Of a stretch of DNA of 64,000 nt, positions 8,352 to 16,701 are shown piece after piece. The position numbers and the translations under genes were made by a program. The notes below the pieces were generated by a model, which saw only the letters and a program-made list of their open reading frames with translations, was not told where the DNA came from and did no database searches. The stretch is from WTFY01 sp011523795 (GTDB lineage: Bacteria > Pseudomonadota > Gammaproteobacteria > UBA4575). How positions within the stretch are numbered: position 1 is the first letter of the stretch; each line of letters opens with the position of its first letter. The stretch lies in NCBI GenBank assembly GCA_965207475.1, contig OZ242278.1, positions 496,001 through 560,000 on the forward strand, written 5' to 3'.

Positions 8352-8636
8352 TCAAGGCAGAATCAGCGACTGCAAAGCCCTCCAGTCAGGGACTGGCAAT
8401 TCCACTATATCCGCATGCAACGGACCGGAGTTAATCTGGATATCCTTCCTGCTATTGACTGCCCCCAAGATCAAACACTGGATCAAGTCATCCGAAATGT
8501 CATCAAGCGTCATTTCTGCGCCACACCTGTAATGGAAATCGATACGCCATTTCGTGCGAGAGATGCGCTGATATTCATGACAGCAAATTTCTGTCCATTG
8601 AACGGTAACATTCTTAATTTCACTACTGATATACAT
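8352..8636 (-). CDS. Hypothetical protein, 94 aa
   Basis: Not recognised. The protein begins MYISSEIKNVTVQWTEICCH and contains four cysteines, a short acidic helix (LDDISDDLIQCLIL) and no membrane segment. A strong ribosome binding site (GAGGAG) precedes the ATG, which is the best evidence that it is real. It is divergent from urtA and in the same direction as the tubulin operon, from which it is separated by about 235 bases. Confidence 0.55.
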   Translation of the reverse strand: MYISSEIKNVTVQWTEICCHEYQRISRTKWRIDFHYRCGAEMTLDDISDDLIQCLILGAVNSRKDIQINSGPLHADIVELPVPDWRALQSLILP

Positions 8637-9016
8637 CTATCTACTCCTCATTTTTACCTCTCACGCAAAACTCAAGGAATCTCGTGCAGCCGCTCCAGTG
8701 CGTTCATGCTACCACAGGCAAGGCATTGCGAAATTCGGCTTCTGTACCCTTTCGTATGCACACTTGTGACAAGCACGTTACAAATTCCTTGACAGATGCC
8801 GTGATTAGTGAATAATTTTGTACTAGTCAGATAAGACGGTCCCTAAAAAGCATTAGCGTAGAATAAATTAGGGGATATTCAATGCTTGGACACCTGAATC
8901 ACTTGCAATCGTGCCTGAAAGAATCGTTCTCGCATGGCATCCAATTGAGTCTTACAACAAATCGCCCGTGATACATAACAACCCCTGTTCCTTTCTTTTC
9001 ACTCAGGAGGCTCTCG
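8637..9016 (+). promoter_or_regulatory. urtA upstream region with sigma70-type promoter
   Basis: This 380-base divergent intergenic region has no gene. A perfect -35 TTGACA at 8789-8794 is followed after 17 bases by ATAATT at 8812-8817, a plausible sigma70 promoter for urtA with a leader of about 190 bases. Immediately upstream, at 8764-8783, TTGTGAC-(6)-GTTACAA is an imperfect palindrome that could be an activator site. AGGAGG lies just before the urtA ATG. The promoter call is by consensus only. Confidence 0.45.
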
Positions 9017-10321
9017 ATGAATAGACGAAAATTTCTTAAAAATTCTGCTGTTGCAGCAGGAACTGCCGCTGCAGCCACACTTGCAGACTTTCCGTACTTT
9101 TTTGTCAGGAAGTATGCGAAAGCCGCAGAAGGTGACACCATCAAAGTAGGGATACTTCATTCACTGAGTGGCACCATTGCCATCATCGAGCGTTCCCTAC
9201 ACAACGCCGAACTGCTGGCCATTGATGAAATCAATGCTGCAGGCGGGGTCATGGGTAAAATGATCGAGCCTGTAATCGAAGATCCCCAGTCCTTGGTACA
9301 GGTATTTGCAGAAAAGGCGAAAAAGCTGATTCTTGAGGACAAGGTGGTTGCTGTACTGGGCTGCTACACCTCTGCCAGCCGGCAGTCCGTGTTGCCGGTT
9401 TTTGAACAGCACAACAACGTATTGCTTTATCCTACATTGTACGAGGCACAAGAATGCAGCAAAAACTGTTTCTACACAGGCTGTGTTCCCAACCAGCAAC
9501 TGGATGATTTCGTACCCTGGCTCATCGAGAATGTTGGTCCGAAGTTCTACATGCTCGGGTCCAACTACATTTATCCGAAGGAAACAAATCGTGAAGTCAA
9601 GGCATTGCTCAAGGCCTATGGGGGCGAAAATGTAGGAGAAGAGTATGCGCCGCTCGGGCATACCGAATTTTCTACCAATATCAACAAAATTGCTGCCAAG
9701 CGACCTGACGTTGTGTTTTCTGACCTGGTGGGCGATTCTGTCGTGGCGTTCTACAAGCAATTCCGGCAATTTGGCATTACAGCGAATGACATCATTATCG
9801 GAACGCCCATTACCACAGAACAGGAAACTGCGGCGATGGGGCCCGAGAATGCTCTGGGCCACCTGACTTCATTCAATTATTTCCAGTCTGTGGACACTCC
9901 TGAGAACAAGAAGTTCGTTGAATCCTACAAGGCGAAATTTGGTGAAAACGAAGTCACCAATGCCGTCATGGAAGCAGCGTATTTCCAAACACACATGCTG
10001 GCCCAGGCACTGGAGAAGATCGGATCTACCGAAGCAGATGCACTGATTTATGAAGGTCTGCCCGGACAGGAATACTTAGCTCCGGGAGGGAAAGTCAAGA
10101 TTGATGAGAAGAATCATCACACGTGGCTGTGGCCCAAGATTGGACGTGCCAACGAGCAAGGCCAGTTTGATATCGTCTGGCAACGTGACGACTGGGTACG
10201 CCCCGATCCGTGGGTGGACCTGCTGTATCCCAACAAGGATTGCGACTTCACCAATCCTGACGTGCTCGAACGCCTCAAGTCCGGAAGTCCGGACCGTTCA
10301 GGGACATTCGATCTGAGCTAA
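9017..10321 (+). CDS. urtA: Urea/short-amide ABC transporter substrate-binding protein, Tat-type signal
   Basis: A 434-aa periplasmic binding protein of the UrtA/AmiC/FmdD family. The N-terminus MNRRKFLKNSAVAAG is a twin-arginine signal, so it is probably exported folded. The mature part carries KVGILHSLSGTIAIIE and the family block CYTSASRQSVLPVFEQHNN. The C-terminal region with NHHTWLWPKIGRA and IVWQRDDWVRPDPW is characteristic of UrtA. The order UrtA-B-C-D-E in one direction supports a complete importer. The actual ligand (urea, formamide or another short amide) cannot be read from sequence, and no urease or amidase lies in the window. Confidence 0.88.
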   Translation: MNRRKFLKNSAVAAGTAAAATLADFPYFFVRKYAKAAEGDTIKVGILHSLSGTIAIIERSLHNAELLAIDEINAAGGVMGKMIEPVIEDPQSLVQVFAEKAKKLILEDKVVAVLGCYTSASRQSVLPVFEQHNNVLLYPTLYEAQECSKNCFYTGCVPNQQLDDFVPWLIENVGPKFYMLGSNYIYPKETNREVKALLKAYGGENVGEEYAPLGHTEFSTNINKIAAKRPDVVFSDLVGDSVVAFYKQFRQFGITANDIIIGTPITTEQETAAMGPENALGHLTSFNYFQSVDTPENKKFVESYKAKFGENEVTNAVMEAAYFQTHMLAQALEKIGSTEADALIYEGLPGQEYLAPGGKVKIDEKNHHTWLWPKIGRANEQGQFDIVWQRDDWVRPDPWVDLLYPNKDCDFTNPDVLERLKSGSPDRSGTFDLS

Positions 10322-10334
10322 ACTGATCCTCTCA

Positions 10335-10362
10335 ACGGGTGGCTGTCATCACAGCCACCCGT
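10335..10362 (+). promoter_or_regulatory. Perfect hairpin in the urtA-urtB gap
   Basis: Twelve perfectly paired bases (ACGGGTGGCTGT) close a four-base loop CATC, 14 bases after the urtA stop. No T-run follows and the operon continues, so this is more likely a partial terminator or an mRNA 3'-end stabiliser that keeps the binding protein in excess over the membrane components, as is common in ABC importer operons. It could instead bind a regulator. Confidence 0.6.
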
Positions 10363-10460
10363 ATCAGTTACCGACTGCGCTCAGTGACACATTTTTCGTT
10401 GCCAATAATGGATACAAAAACATTGAGCAAATACAAATCTAGGTAAGCCTGGCGTTCGGC

Positions 10461-11330
10461 ATGGAATCGATCATCACTCAATTTCTTAATGGCTTCAGTG
10501 TTGTAGCCATTCTGATGATTGCAGCCGTGGGGCTGGCAATCATCTTCGGAGTGGCCGGTGTAATCAATATGGCCCACGGTGAGTTCATCATGGTCGGGGC
10601 TTATACCGCTGCGGTGGTCGGTCAGCTTGGCGGGAATACCTTTATCGCCATTCCTGTGGCATTCCTTGTCGTGGCCTTGCTGGGTTTGATTGTTGAGAGA
10701 AGCATCATTCAATGGATCTACGAGCGACCCCTGGAGACATTGCTTGCCACGTGGGGGGTAGGAATAATCCTGCAGGTTGTCGTGAAACTCATTTTTGGAC
10801 CAGAGCTTTACTATGTCGGCGCACCAAAGATTCTTGACGGCGGATTTCGGACAATAGGGTTACTGCCTTTCCCCTGGTACCGGCTATTTCTCATCATCCT
10901 CGCGATCGTGATCATGATCGTAACCTATCTCATTCTTTTCAAAACCGATTTGGGGCTGAAAGTGAGGGCCGTGCGCAGAAATCGCACGATGGCGGGTTGT
11001 CTTGGAATCGATACAGCAAAAGTCGACATGATTATTTTTGCATTCGGGTCAGGTCTTGCGGGGATTGCAGGGGCGGTTTTGGCCCCCATCAAGTCTGTGT
11101 CCACCACAATGGGATTCCCCTATGCAGTAGACTCGTTCATGGTCCTGGTGCTTGGCGGTGTGGGGAGCCTCTGGGGGGTTGTGGCAGGTTCCGGATTGAT
11201 CGGTGAAGCCGAGACAATTCTCTCCTTCATATATAACAGCGTGATTGGAAAACTGTTGGTCTTCATATTCATCGTCATTGCAATCCGTGTATTCCCGAAA
11301 GGCCTCTTTGGGTATCACGAAAGAACATAA
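10461..11330 (+). CDS. urtB: Urea-type ABC transporter permease UrtB
   Basis: A 289-aa LivH/UrtB-family inner-membrane permease with about eight hydrophobic helices. The motif GVINMAHGEFIMVGAYTAA is typical of branched-chain/urea permeases, and AVRRNRTMAGCLGIDTAKVD is the cytoplasmic ATPase-coupling loop. The length is that of the bare permease domain; the N-terminal extension seen in some UrtB proteins is absent. It follows urtA after a hairpin and precedes urtC by 28 bases. Confidence 0.88.
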   Translation: MESIITQFLNGFSVVAILMIAAVGLAIIFGVAGVINMAHGEFIMVGAYTAAVVGQLGGNTFIAIPVAFLVVALLGLIVERSIIQWIYERPLETLLATWGVGIILQVVVKLIFGPELYYVGAPKILDGGFRTIGLLPFPWYRLFLIILAIVIMIVTYLILFKTDLGLKVRAVRRNRTMAGCLGIDTAKVDMIIFAFGSGLAGIAGAVLAPIKSVSTTMGFPYAVDSFMVLVLGGVGSLWGVVAGSGLIGEAETILSFIYNSVIGKLLVFIFIVIAIRVFPKGLFGYHERT

Positions 11331-11358
11331 GTCAATGCAAGTCAAGGAGTAGCCAGGC

Positions 11359-12420
11359 ATGGCAGAAGATCGACAGATATACAGAACTCCAATGTTTCCA
11401 TTGTGGGCCGTTATTGCTGCGACCGGGATTGTCCTGGCTATTGCCACGTACCCCTTTTACGGGGCGGCGTATGTTACTTCTCTGCTAGGAAAGTTCCTGT
11501 GTTTCTCGATATTTGCTTTGAGCATCGATTTAATCTGGGGCTTTACTGGAATTTTGAGTCTTGGACAGGGAGTGTATTTTGGAATAGGAGCTTATTTCAC
11601 TGCATTATCCCTTAAAATCAATTATGCGCTGGTAAACCCCACTCGCTACGGCGGAACCATACCGGATTTCATGGAATGGAACGGGCTTACTGAACTGCCC
11701 GGCTTCATGGCTCCCTTGCAAAGCCTGTCTTTTTCGGTAGTGGCAGGCCTGTTCTTTGCCACACTACTTGCCTTCATCTTTGGTGTAATCACCTTCAAGA
11801 GACACATCTATGGGGTCTACTGTGCGGTGATCACACTCGCAGAATCCCTGATTCTTCAGGAAGCCATAATCGAGTATCAAGCCTATACAGGCGGATTTAA
11901 CGGGATCACGGATTACGGCACCCACGCGCAGATCAATGTACTCTGGTTGATCCTGGCTGTGACGATCGTATTTTTTGTAATCGGGCGTATCCTTACCCAC
12001 TCCCGGGTCGGGACCGTGCTCAAATCGATTCGTGACAATGATACCCGTGCTGAATTCATGGGATACAATGTAGCCAACTACCGCATTTTCGTCTTCTGTA
12101 TTTCCAGTTTCATGGCGGCAGCCGCGGGTGCGATGTATGCAGCATGGAATGGCATAATTTCATTCCTCGATGCCGGCCCCGTATTTTCCATAGAGGGAGT
12201 CATATGGACTGCAGTGGGAGGCAGGGGCACTATCATCGGGCCGTTCATTGGTGCATTCCTGGTAAAAGGCTCTGAATTTTTCCTGAGCGGAAAGCTTGCA
12301 TGGACATGGCAGCTCATCATGGGCGCCCTGTTCATATTTGTAGTGTTGGTAATGCGTGATGGTATTGTGGGTACTATCGGAAAATGGTTGAACGCCAGAA
12401 AAAAACGCACGTCAAACTAA
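11359..12420 (+). CDS. urtC: Urea-type ABC transporter permease UrtC
   Basis: A 353-aa LivM/UrtC-family permease. It shows the LIWGFTGILSLGQGVYFGIG signature and about nine membrane helices. The coupling loop is SRVGTVLKSIRDNDTRAEFM and the C-terminal helix ends in a basic tail (NARKKRTSN). It pairs with UrtB to form the transmembrane channel. An AAGGAG site precedes the ATG, and urtD follows after one base, so the two are translationally linked. Confidence 0.9.
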   Translation: MAEDRQIYRTPMFPLWAVIAATGIVLAIATYPFYGAAYVTSLLGKFLCFSIFALSIDLIWGFTGILSLGQGVYFGIGAYFTALSLKINYALVNPTRYGGTIPDFMEWNGLTELPGFMAPLQSLSFSVVAGLFFATLLAFIFGVITFKRHIYGVYCAVITLAESLILQEAIIEYQAYTGGFNGITDYGTHAQINVLWLILAVTIVFFVIGRILTHSRVGTVLKSIRDNDTRAEFMGYNVANYRIFVFCISSFMAAAAGAMYAAWNGIISFLDAGPVFSIEGVIWTAVGGRGTIIGPFIGAFLVKGSEFFLSGKLAWTWQLIMGALFIFVVLVMRDGIVGTIGKWLNARKKRTSN

Positions 12421-12421
12421 A

Positions 12422-13174
12422 ATGGCTAACATCCTCGAAGTCAAAAACCTTACTACGAAAGTAAGTGGCTACACCATCCTGAACAACTTGGACTTCAGTA
12501 TCCAGGAGAACGAGTTGCGTGTGGTGCTGGGTCCTAATGGCGCAGGAAAAACCACGCTCATAGATATGATCACAGGAAGGTATAAGCCCAAGGCCGGCAA
12601 GATCTATTTCAACGGTGAAGATATCACAGGAATGCCGCCTGACAAGATTTTTGTAAAAGGAGTAAGCAGGAAATTTCAAGTTCCCAATTTGTATGAGACG
12701 CTATCTGTCTATGACAACATCATGGTGTCTTTAAAAGGCCGCAGAAAAGTCATCAAGTCGCTCTTCGGCAAAGTCGAAAAGCAGGACAATGACCGAATCT
12801 GGGAGATCCTGGATTTCATCAGCCTGTCTGACAAGGCGGAAGACAGCGTTGATACACTTGCGCACGGACAACGGCAATGGCTGGAGCTCGGTATGCTTGT
12901 TGCGTCCGAGCCAAAATTACTGCTGCTGGATGAGCCCACAACAGGAATGACTAAAGACGGCAAAGACAAAACGGCAGAACTGATTGAAAAGATTGCACAA
13001 AATCATTCTGTGATGCTAGTGGAGCATGATATGGATGTCGTCAGGAGAATTGCCAAAAATGTCACTGTGCTTGCACAAGGACAGATACTTGCCGAAGGGC
13101 CCCTGTCCGAAGTGGTGCAGAACAAAGAGGTAAAGGCAGTTTATCTTGGCAAAGGGGCACAGGATGGGGCTTGA
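12422..13174 (+). CDS. urtD: Urea-type ABC transporter ATPase UrtD
   Basis: A 250-aa LivG-like ABC ATPase. Walker A is GPNGAGKTT, and the Walker B stretch is LLLLDEPTTGMTKDGKDKT. The TLAHGQRQWLELGM signature motif has H in place of the usual SGG, as is common in UrtD. VEHDMDVVRRIA provides the switch histidine. It hydrolyses ATP at the cytoplasmic face with UrtE. Its end overlaps the urtE start by 11 bases. Confidence 0.9.
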   Translation: MANILEVKNLTTKVSGYTILNNLDFSIQENELRVVLGPNGAGKTTLIDMITGRYKPKAGKIYFNGEDITGMPPDKIFVKGVSRKFQVPNLYETLSVYDNIMVSLKGRRKVIKSLFGKVEKQDNDRIWEILDFISLSDKAEDSVDTLAHGQRQWLELGMLVASEPKLLLLDEPTTGMTKDGKDKTAELIEKIAQNHSVMLVEHDMDVVRRIAKNVTVLAQGQILAEGPLSEVVQNKEVKAVYLGKGAQDGA

Positions 13175-13862
13175 AATACAGGGCATTGATACCTTTTACG
13201 GGACAAGCCATATCCTTCACGGCGTAACGCTGAATGTGCCTGATGGTGCAATGGTCAGCGTGTTGGGGCGCAACGGAGTGGGAAAGTCTACCTTGCTGAA
13301 AAGCATAATCGGGATCAATCCCCCCAAGAATGGCTCTATCCAGTTCAATGGCGCGGATGTTACGAAAGAAAAGACTCACCAGCATGTGAGAGCAGGAATC
13401 AGCTACATTCCTCAAGGCCGTGAGATCATCCCGGATATCAGCGTGTATGAAAATTTGATGGTTGCAATGCGGGGTATAAAAAATCGCAGTAAAAAGATTC
13501 CGGCATTTATTTTTGAATATTTCCCGGCACTGGAACCAACCCAGAAACGCAAGGGTGGAGTCCTGAGCGGTGGACAGCAACAACAGCTTGCGATTGCCCG
13601 CGCACTCATTCAAGAACCCAGCTTGTTACTGATGGATGAACCAACTGAAGGTCTGCAGCCTTCCGTGGTTGAGGAAATCAACACTATAATTCAACGCATC
13701 CATAAAGAGAGAAACTGCTCCATATTGCTGGTAGAGCAAAACCTTGATTTTGTGCGTGATGTCACCGAACACTTTGCAATCATGGATAGTGGTCAAATCG
13801 TGGAAGAAGGGGATATCCAGTTATTGACGGATGAATTTGCCGGGCAATACCTGTCTGTCTGA
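13164..13862 (+). CDS. urtE: Urea-type ABC transporter ATPase UrtE
   Basis: A 232-aa LivF-like ATPase. It has Walker A GRNGVGKST, the signature LSGGQQQQLAIARAL, Walker B LLLMDEPTEGLQPS and the switch VEQNLDFV. I chose the ATG at 13164, inside the end of urtD, giving MGLEIQGIDTFYG; an in-frame TTG further upstream is less likely. It completes the importer; no dedicated terminator is obvious after the stop. Confidence 0.9.
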   Translation: MGLEIQGIDTFYGTSHILHGVTLNVPDGAMVSVLGRNGVGKSTLLKSIIGINPPKNGSIQFNGADVTKEKTHQHVRAGISYIPQGREIIPDISVYENLMVAMRGIKNRSKKIPAFIFEYFPALEPTQKRKGGVLSGGQQQQLAIARALIQEPSLLLMDEPTEGLQPSVVEEINTIIQRIHKERNCSILLVEQNLDFVRDVTEHFAIMDSGQIVEEGDIQLLTDEFAGQYLSV

Positions 13863-13932
13863 TTCTGAGCTTTAAACCGTATTCCCGAAAATTTCAAGTC
13901 GTCCTGGATACCCGCCCTGACTGCCTGCAGGT

Positions 13933-14781
13933 TCAGAGGTCACACAGAAATTCATCCAGCGCTGCGACACACTCCGGCTCAGCTAGAGTCGGGGCATGAC
14001 CCGTCCTGGAGACGGTCACCAGGCGAGCACCAGGATATTCTCGGCCCAACTGCACGAAACTTTCCTCGGAAAACATTTCCGAGACCTCACCGCGGAAAGC
14101 GAGCAGAGGAATCGGGTGCAGCTTGCGCAAATAAGGCCAAAGGTTGGTGAACGCACCCTTGGATTTGATCCATGGCTTGGCGATATTTACATCCCAATCG
14201 AAGTGCAGTAGCCCATCCTTCCCTTTACGAAAGGTATTGCGAACCATTGTCTCGAACAGTTCCGCATTTTGAAAAGCAGTACCAGACCTATGTGTCATGA
14301 TGGATTCTCGTGCACTCTCCCAGTCTGGCTGGGGTCGATCGACGCGGATATAGTCAAGCACTCCTTGCAGCTTCTCATTCTCAAATTCTGGCCCGACGTC
14401 GTTGAGTACGATGCCAGCGATGGAAAACGGCATGACGAAACCAAGGATCAATGCCAGTAAGCCGCCATATGAAGTTCCAACCACGATTACCTTACGGATA
14501 TTGTTATGGGAGATTAATTGCGTGATATCGCTGATATAGGTCTCCGGTCGATAATTGTGCCAGTCCGGATCATAGTCCGAACGTCCTGTCCCGCGAAGGT
14601 CTGGGCACAGCACTCGGCGTTTTCCTGCAAGCCTTGATGCAACCAGGTCGAAATCTCCAGCGTTACGGGTAAACCCGGCAAGGCAAACTACAGGAGTTGC
14701 TGTGGATATTTGATCGCCATACTCGCGAAAGTAGAGGCTGAGACCATCCCTGGTAATGAACCGGCGCTCGGAATATGCCAT
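13933..14781 (-). CDS. Alpha/beta-fold hydrolase
   Basis: A 282-aa alpha/beta hydrolase. The oxyanion/HG-like region is VVCLAGFTRNAGDFD, the nucleophile elbow is GTSYGG, and TVSRTGHAPTLAEPE supplies the catalytic histidine. DLRGTGRSDYDPDW is a block typical of epoxide hydrolase/haloalkane dehalogenase-like members. The ATG at 14781 (MAYSERRFITRDG) is preferred over an upstream start because it gives a normal N-terminus. The substrate cannot be predicted. It converges with urtE and is divergent from the next gene. Confidence 0.78.
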   Translation of the reverse strand: MAYSERRFITRDGLSLYFREYGDQISTATPVVCLAGFTRNAGDFDLVASRLAGKRRVLCPDLRGTGRSDYDPDWHNYRPETYISDITQLISHNNIRKVIVVGTSYGGLLALILGFVMPFSIAGIVLNDVGPEFENEKLQGVLDYIRVDRPQPDWESARESIMTHRSGTAFQNAELFETMVRNTFRKGKDGLLHFDWDVNIAKPWIKSKGAFTNLWPYLRKLHPIPLLAFRGEVSEMFSEESFVQLGREYPGARLVTVSRTGHAPTLAEPECVAALDEFLCDL

Positions 14782-14914
14782 CGTTGCAGTCGTCCTTTCA
14801 AAATTCAGAACCAGACTTTTACTGAACCACTTCCACCAGTCAAGACACAAATACATCCTGCAAGTCCGGGGTTAATTTCCTAAAATACGGGCATGACCAG
14901 GAGAAAATGCCGAC

Positions 14915-15676
14915 ATGACTGAGCTACAGATCCACGGTATCCTGATCTGGGCGATTCTCGCAATTGCAGTTCCGACCTTTCTCTACCTGCTCCGTCATAC
15001 AGCCCCGTTCGGTCGACACTACGCGGGCGAGGGCTGGGGGCTGTCCTTTTCCAACCGGACGGGCTGGATTGTCATGGAAATACCGACCGTGGCTGTCTTC
15101 CTTTACGTGTATTTCTGCGGAAAGTCCGCTTGGGAGGTTGTGCCCCTGTTATTCCTCGTGATGTGGCAGGTCCATTATCTGCACCGGACGCTGATCTATC
15201 CGTTCCGGACACAGACAAAAGGCAAAAGGTTGCCGGTCACCGTTGCCGCTTCAGGTTTCTTCTTCAATGTAATCAACGCCTACATCAATGCACGAGTCGT
15301 GTCGGAGTTCGGAACTTACGACATTTCGTGGCTGGGTGACCCCCGCTTCCTGGCTGGCCTGGGAATTTTCCTTTTTGGAATGGTCTTGAACCTGCATTCC
15401 GACACGATCCTCCTGCGCTTGCGGAAATCGGGCAGTAATGGCTACTCAATTCCCAAAGGTGGAGGATTTCGTCTTGTCTCTTGCCCGAACTACCTGGGAG
15501 AAATTCTGGAATGGGCCGGCTGGGCACTAGCGACCTGGTCGCTGGGCGGACTTGCTTTCTTTGTGTTCACCGCCGCCAACCTGGTCCCGCGGGCCTACAG
15601 CCACCACCGATGGTACCGGGAAACGTTCGAAGATTATCCGACCGAACGAAAGGCAGTGATCCCGGGAGTTTTCTAA
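14915..15676 (+). CDS. DUF1295 / steroid-5-alpha-reductase-like membrane protein
   Basis: A 253-aa polytopic membrane protein with about six helices. The C-terminal half carries the family signature: LRLRKSGSNGYSIPKGGGF, then SCPNYLGEILEWAGWALATW, and HHRWYRETFEDYPTERKAVIP at the end. This matches the steroid 5-alpha-reductase/isoprenylcysteine methyltransferase-like fold, in which that tail binds NADPH or S-adenosylmethionine. Bacterial members of this length have uncertain substrates. It is transcribed divergently from the alpha/beta hydrolase with a gap of about 130 bases. Confidence 0.78.
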   Translation: MTELQIHGILIWAILAIAVPTFLYLLRHTAPFGRHYAGEGWGLSFSNRTGWIVMEIPTVAVFLYVYFCGKSAWEVVPLLFLVMWQVHYLHRTLIYPFRTQTKGKRLPVTVAASGFFFNVINAYINARVVSEFGTYDISWLGDPRFLAGLGIFLFGMVLNLHSDTILLRLRKSGSNGYSIPKGGGFRLVSCPNYLGEILEWAGWALATWSLGGLAFFVFTAANLVPRAYSHHRWYRETFEDYPTERKAVIPGVF

Positions 15677-15793
15677 ACCATCGTTTCCGTATCTCACGGA
15701 AGAGTTTTACGTAACTGAAAACCTCATTTGAGCCAGAACCCTACAACTTGATTCGCCACGTAATTTCGGGTCTGGCTCACGCTTCCAGGCTTA

Positions 15794-16633
15794 CTATTTG
15801 GCTCCTCCGTAGGCGCCCAGCAACCCCTGGGGAGCCTCGAACACGCCGCCCACTTCCTCATGATCAGGGCCGTAGAACACGCCCGACAACCGCTCATTGT
15901 CGGCATGATAGCGGCTGAACTGGCCGTCCGTCACGACCAGGTCCTCGTACGTGACATCGGCATAGGCCTGCCCGGTGGTGACGTTGGCCATGCCGGTCAG
16001 GTACACGTCCGCCTGCACCTGTGCGCCGATGCTCACGGAGATACTGGCATCGCCCGTGACATACGAGTCACGATGGATGCCTGCCGTATCATCCCTTGCC
16101 GAAACGAAGCCTGTCCAGGTGGCTTCCATCTCAGGATTGGTGAGCGGTGCACTCCCGGTTACGGTAGCAAGCACCTGGACCACTCCTTGATCAGGGTCTG
16201 TATCACTTGTGAAAATAGCGGCCCTCGAAGCAAAGAAACTGTATTCCATCCAGCCACCGTGGTTGTGTGCGTCAAGGAACTTGCCTGAGAAATTTTCCAC
16301 TGCCGTACTGATCCCGTTGGTATCCGGCAGTACCATGAGTTCCTCAGTATCTATACTGACCACCCGGTTTGAACGCAAGAAATGTGAGTAACCCACCGAA
16401 CAGTACATGCCCTTGCATTCCACGGACACTCGTTCTGGTTCCGTGCGGCCAGGCACCCAGTTCATCCAGTCCGTGGAAAGCAGAAGGTTGGCATCCGAAG
16501 CAATCCGTTCATAATCCTGTATCGCGTAATATTCAGGAGGCGGAACCGGGATTCGGCTGGATCCCCCGCTCATGCAGCCGACCACGAGCATGCACAAGAC
16601 AGGCGAAAGAACGTAACGGTAGCGCAAGGTCAT
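15794..16633 (-). CDS. TbpB-like surface lipoprotein 1
   Basis: A 279-aa lipoprotein. The signal MTLRYRYVLSPVLCMLVVGC ends in a VVGC lipobox. The C-terminal barrel has GMANVTTGQAYADVTYEDLV and the block SGVFYGPDHEEVGGVFE, the pattern seen at the end of transferrin-binding-protein B-like and related Slam-dependent surface lipoprotein barrels. It is closely paralogous to the gene at 26379. Surface exposure and ligand (possibly haem, iron or a host or competitor factor) are inferred from the family. It forms a same-strand series with the next lipoprotein and barrel genes. Confidence 0.65.
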   Translation of the reverse strand: MTLRYRYVLSPVLCMLVVGCMSGGSSRIPVPPPEYYAIQDYERIASDANLLLSTDWMNWVPGRTEPERVSVECKGMYCSVGYSHFLRSNRVVSIDTEELMVLPDTNGISTAVENFSGKFLDAHNHGGWMEYSFFASRAAIFTSDTDPDQGVVQVLATVTGSAPLTNPEMEATWTGFVSARDDTAGIHRDSYVTGDASISVSIGAQVQADVYLTGMANVTTGQAYADVTYEDLVVTDGQFSRYHADNERLSGVFYGPDHEEVGGVFEAPQGLLGAYGGAK

Positions 16634-16701
16634 TCGTGAATTATGATTTAGTCATGCACTGGGGCGGGGTTAGGTCAGGAAAGTATATAATCCCCCTTTG
16701 T

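Noticed and set aside
9017..13862. Possibility that the importer is a branched-chain amino acid transporter
   Set aside because: The binding protein has UrtA/AmiC-type blocks and a C-terminal WLWPKIGRA/DDWVRPDPW region not found in LivJ-type proteins, and UrtD has the altered signature motif.
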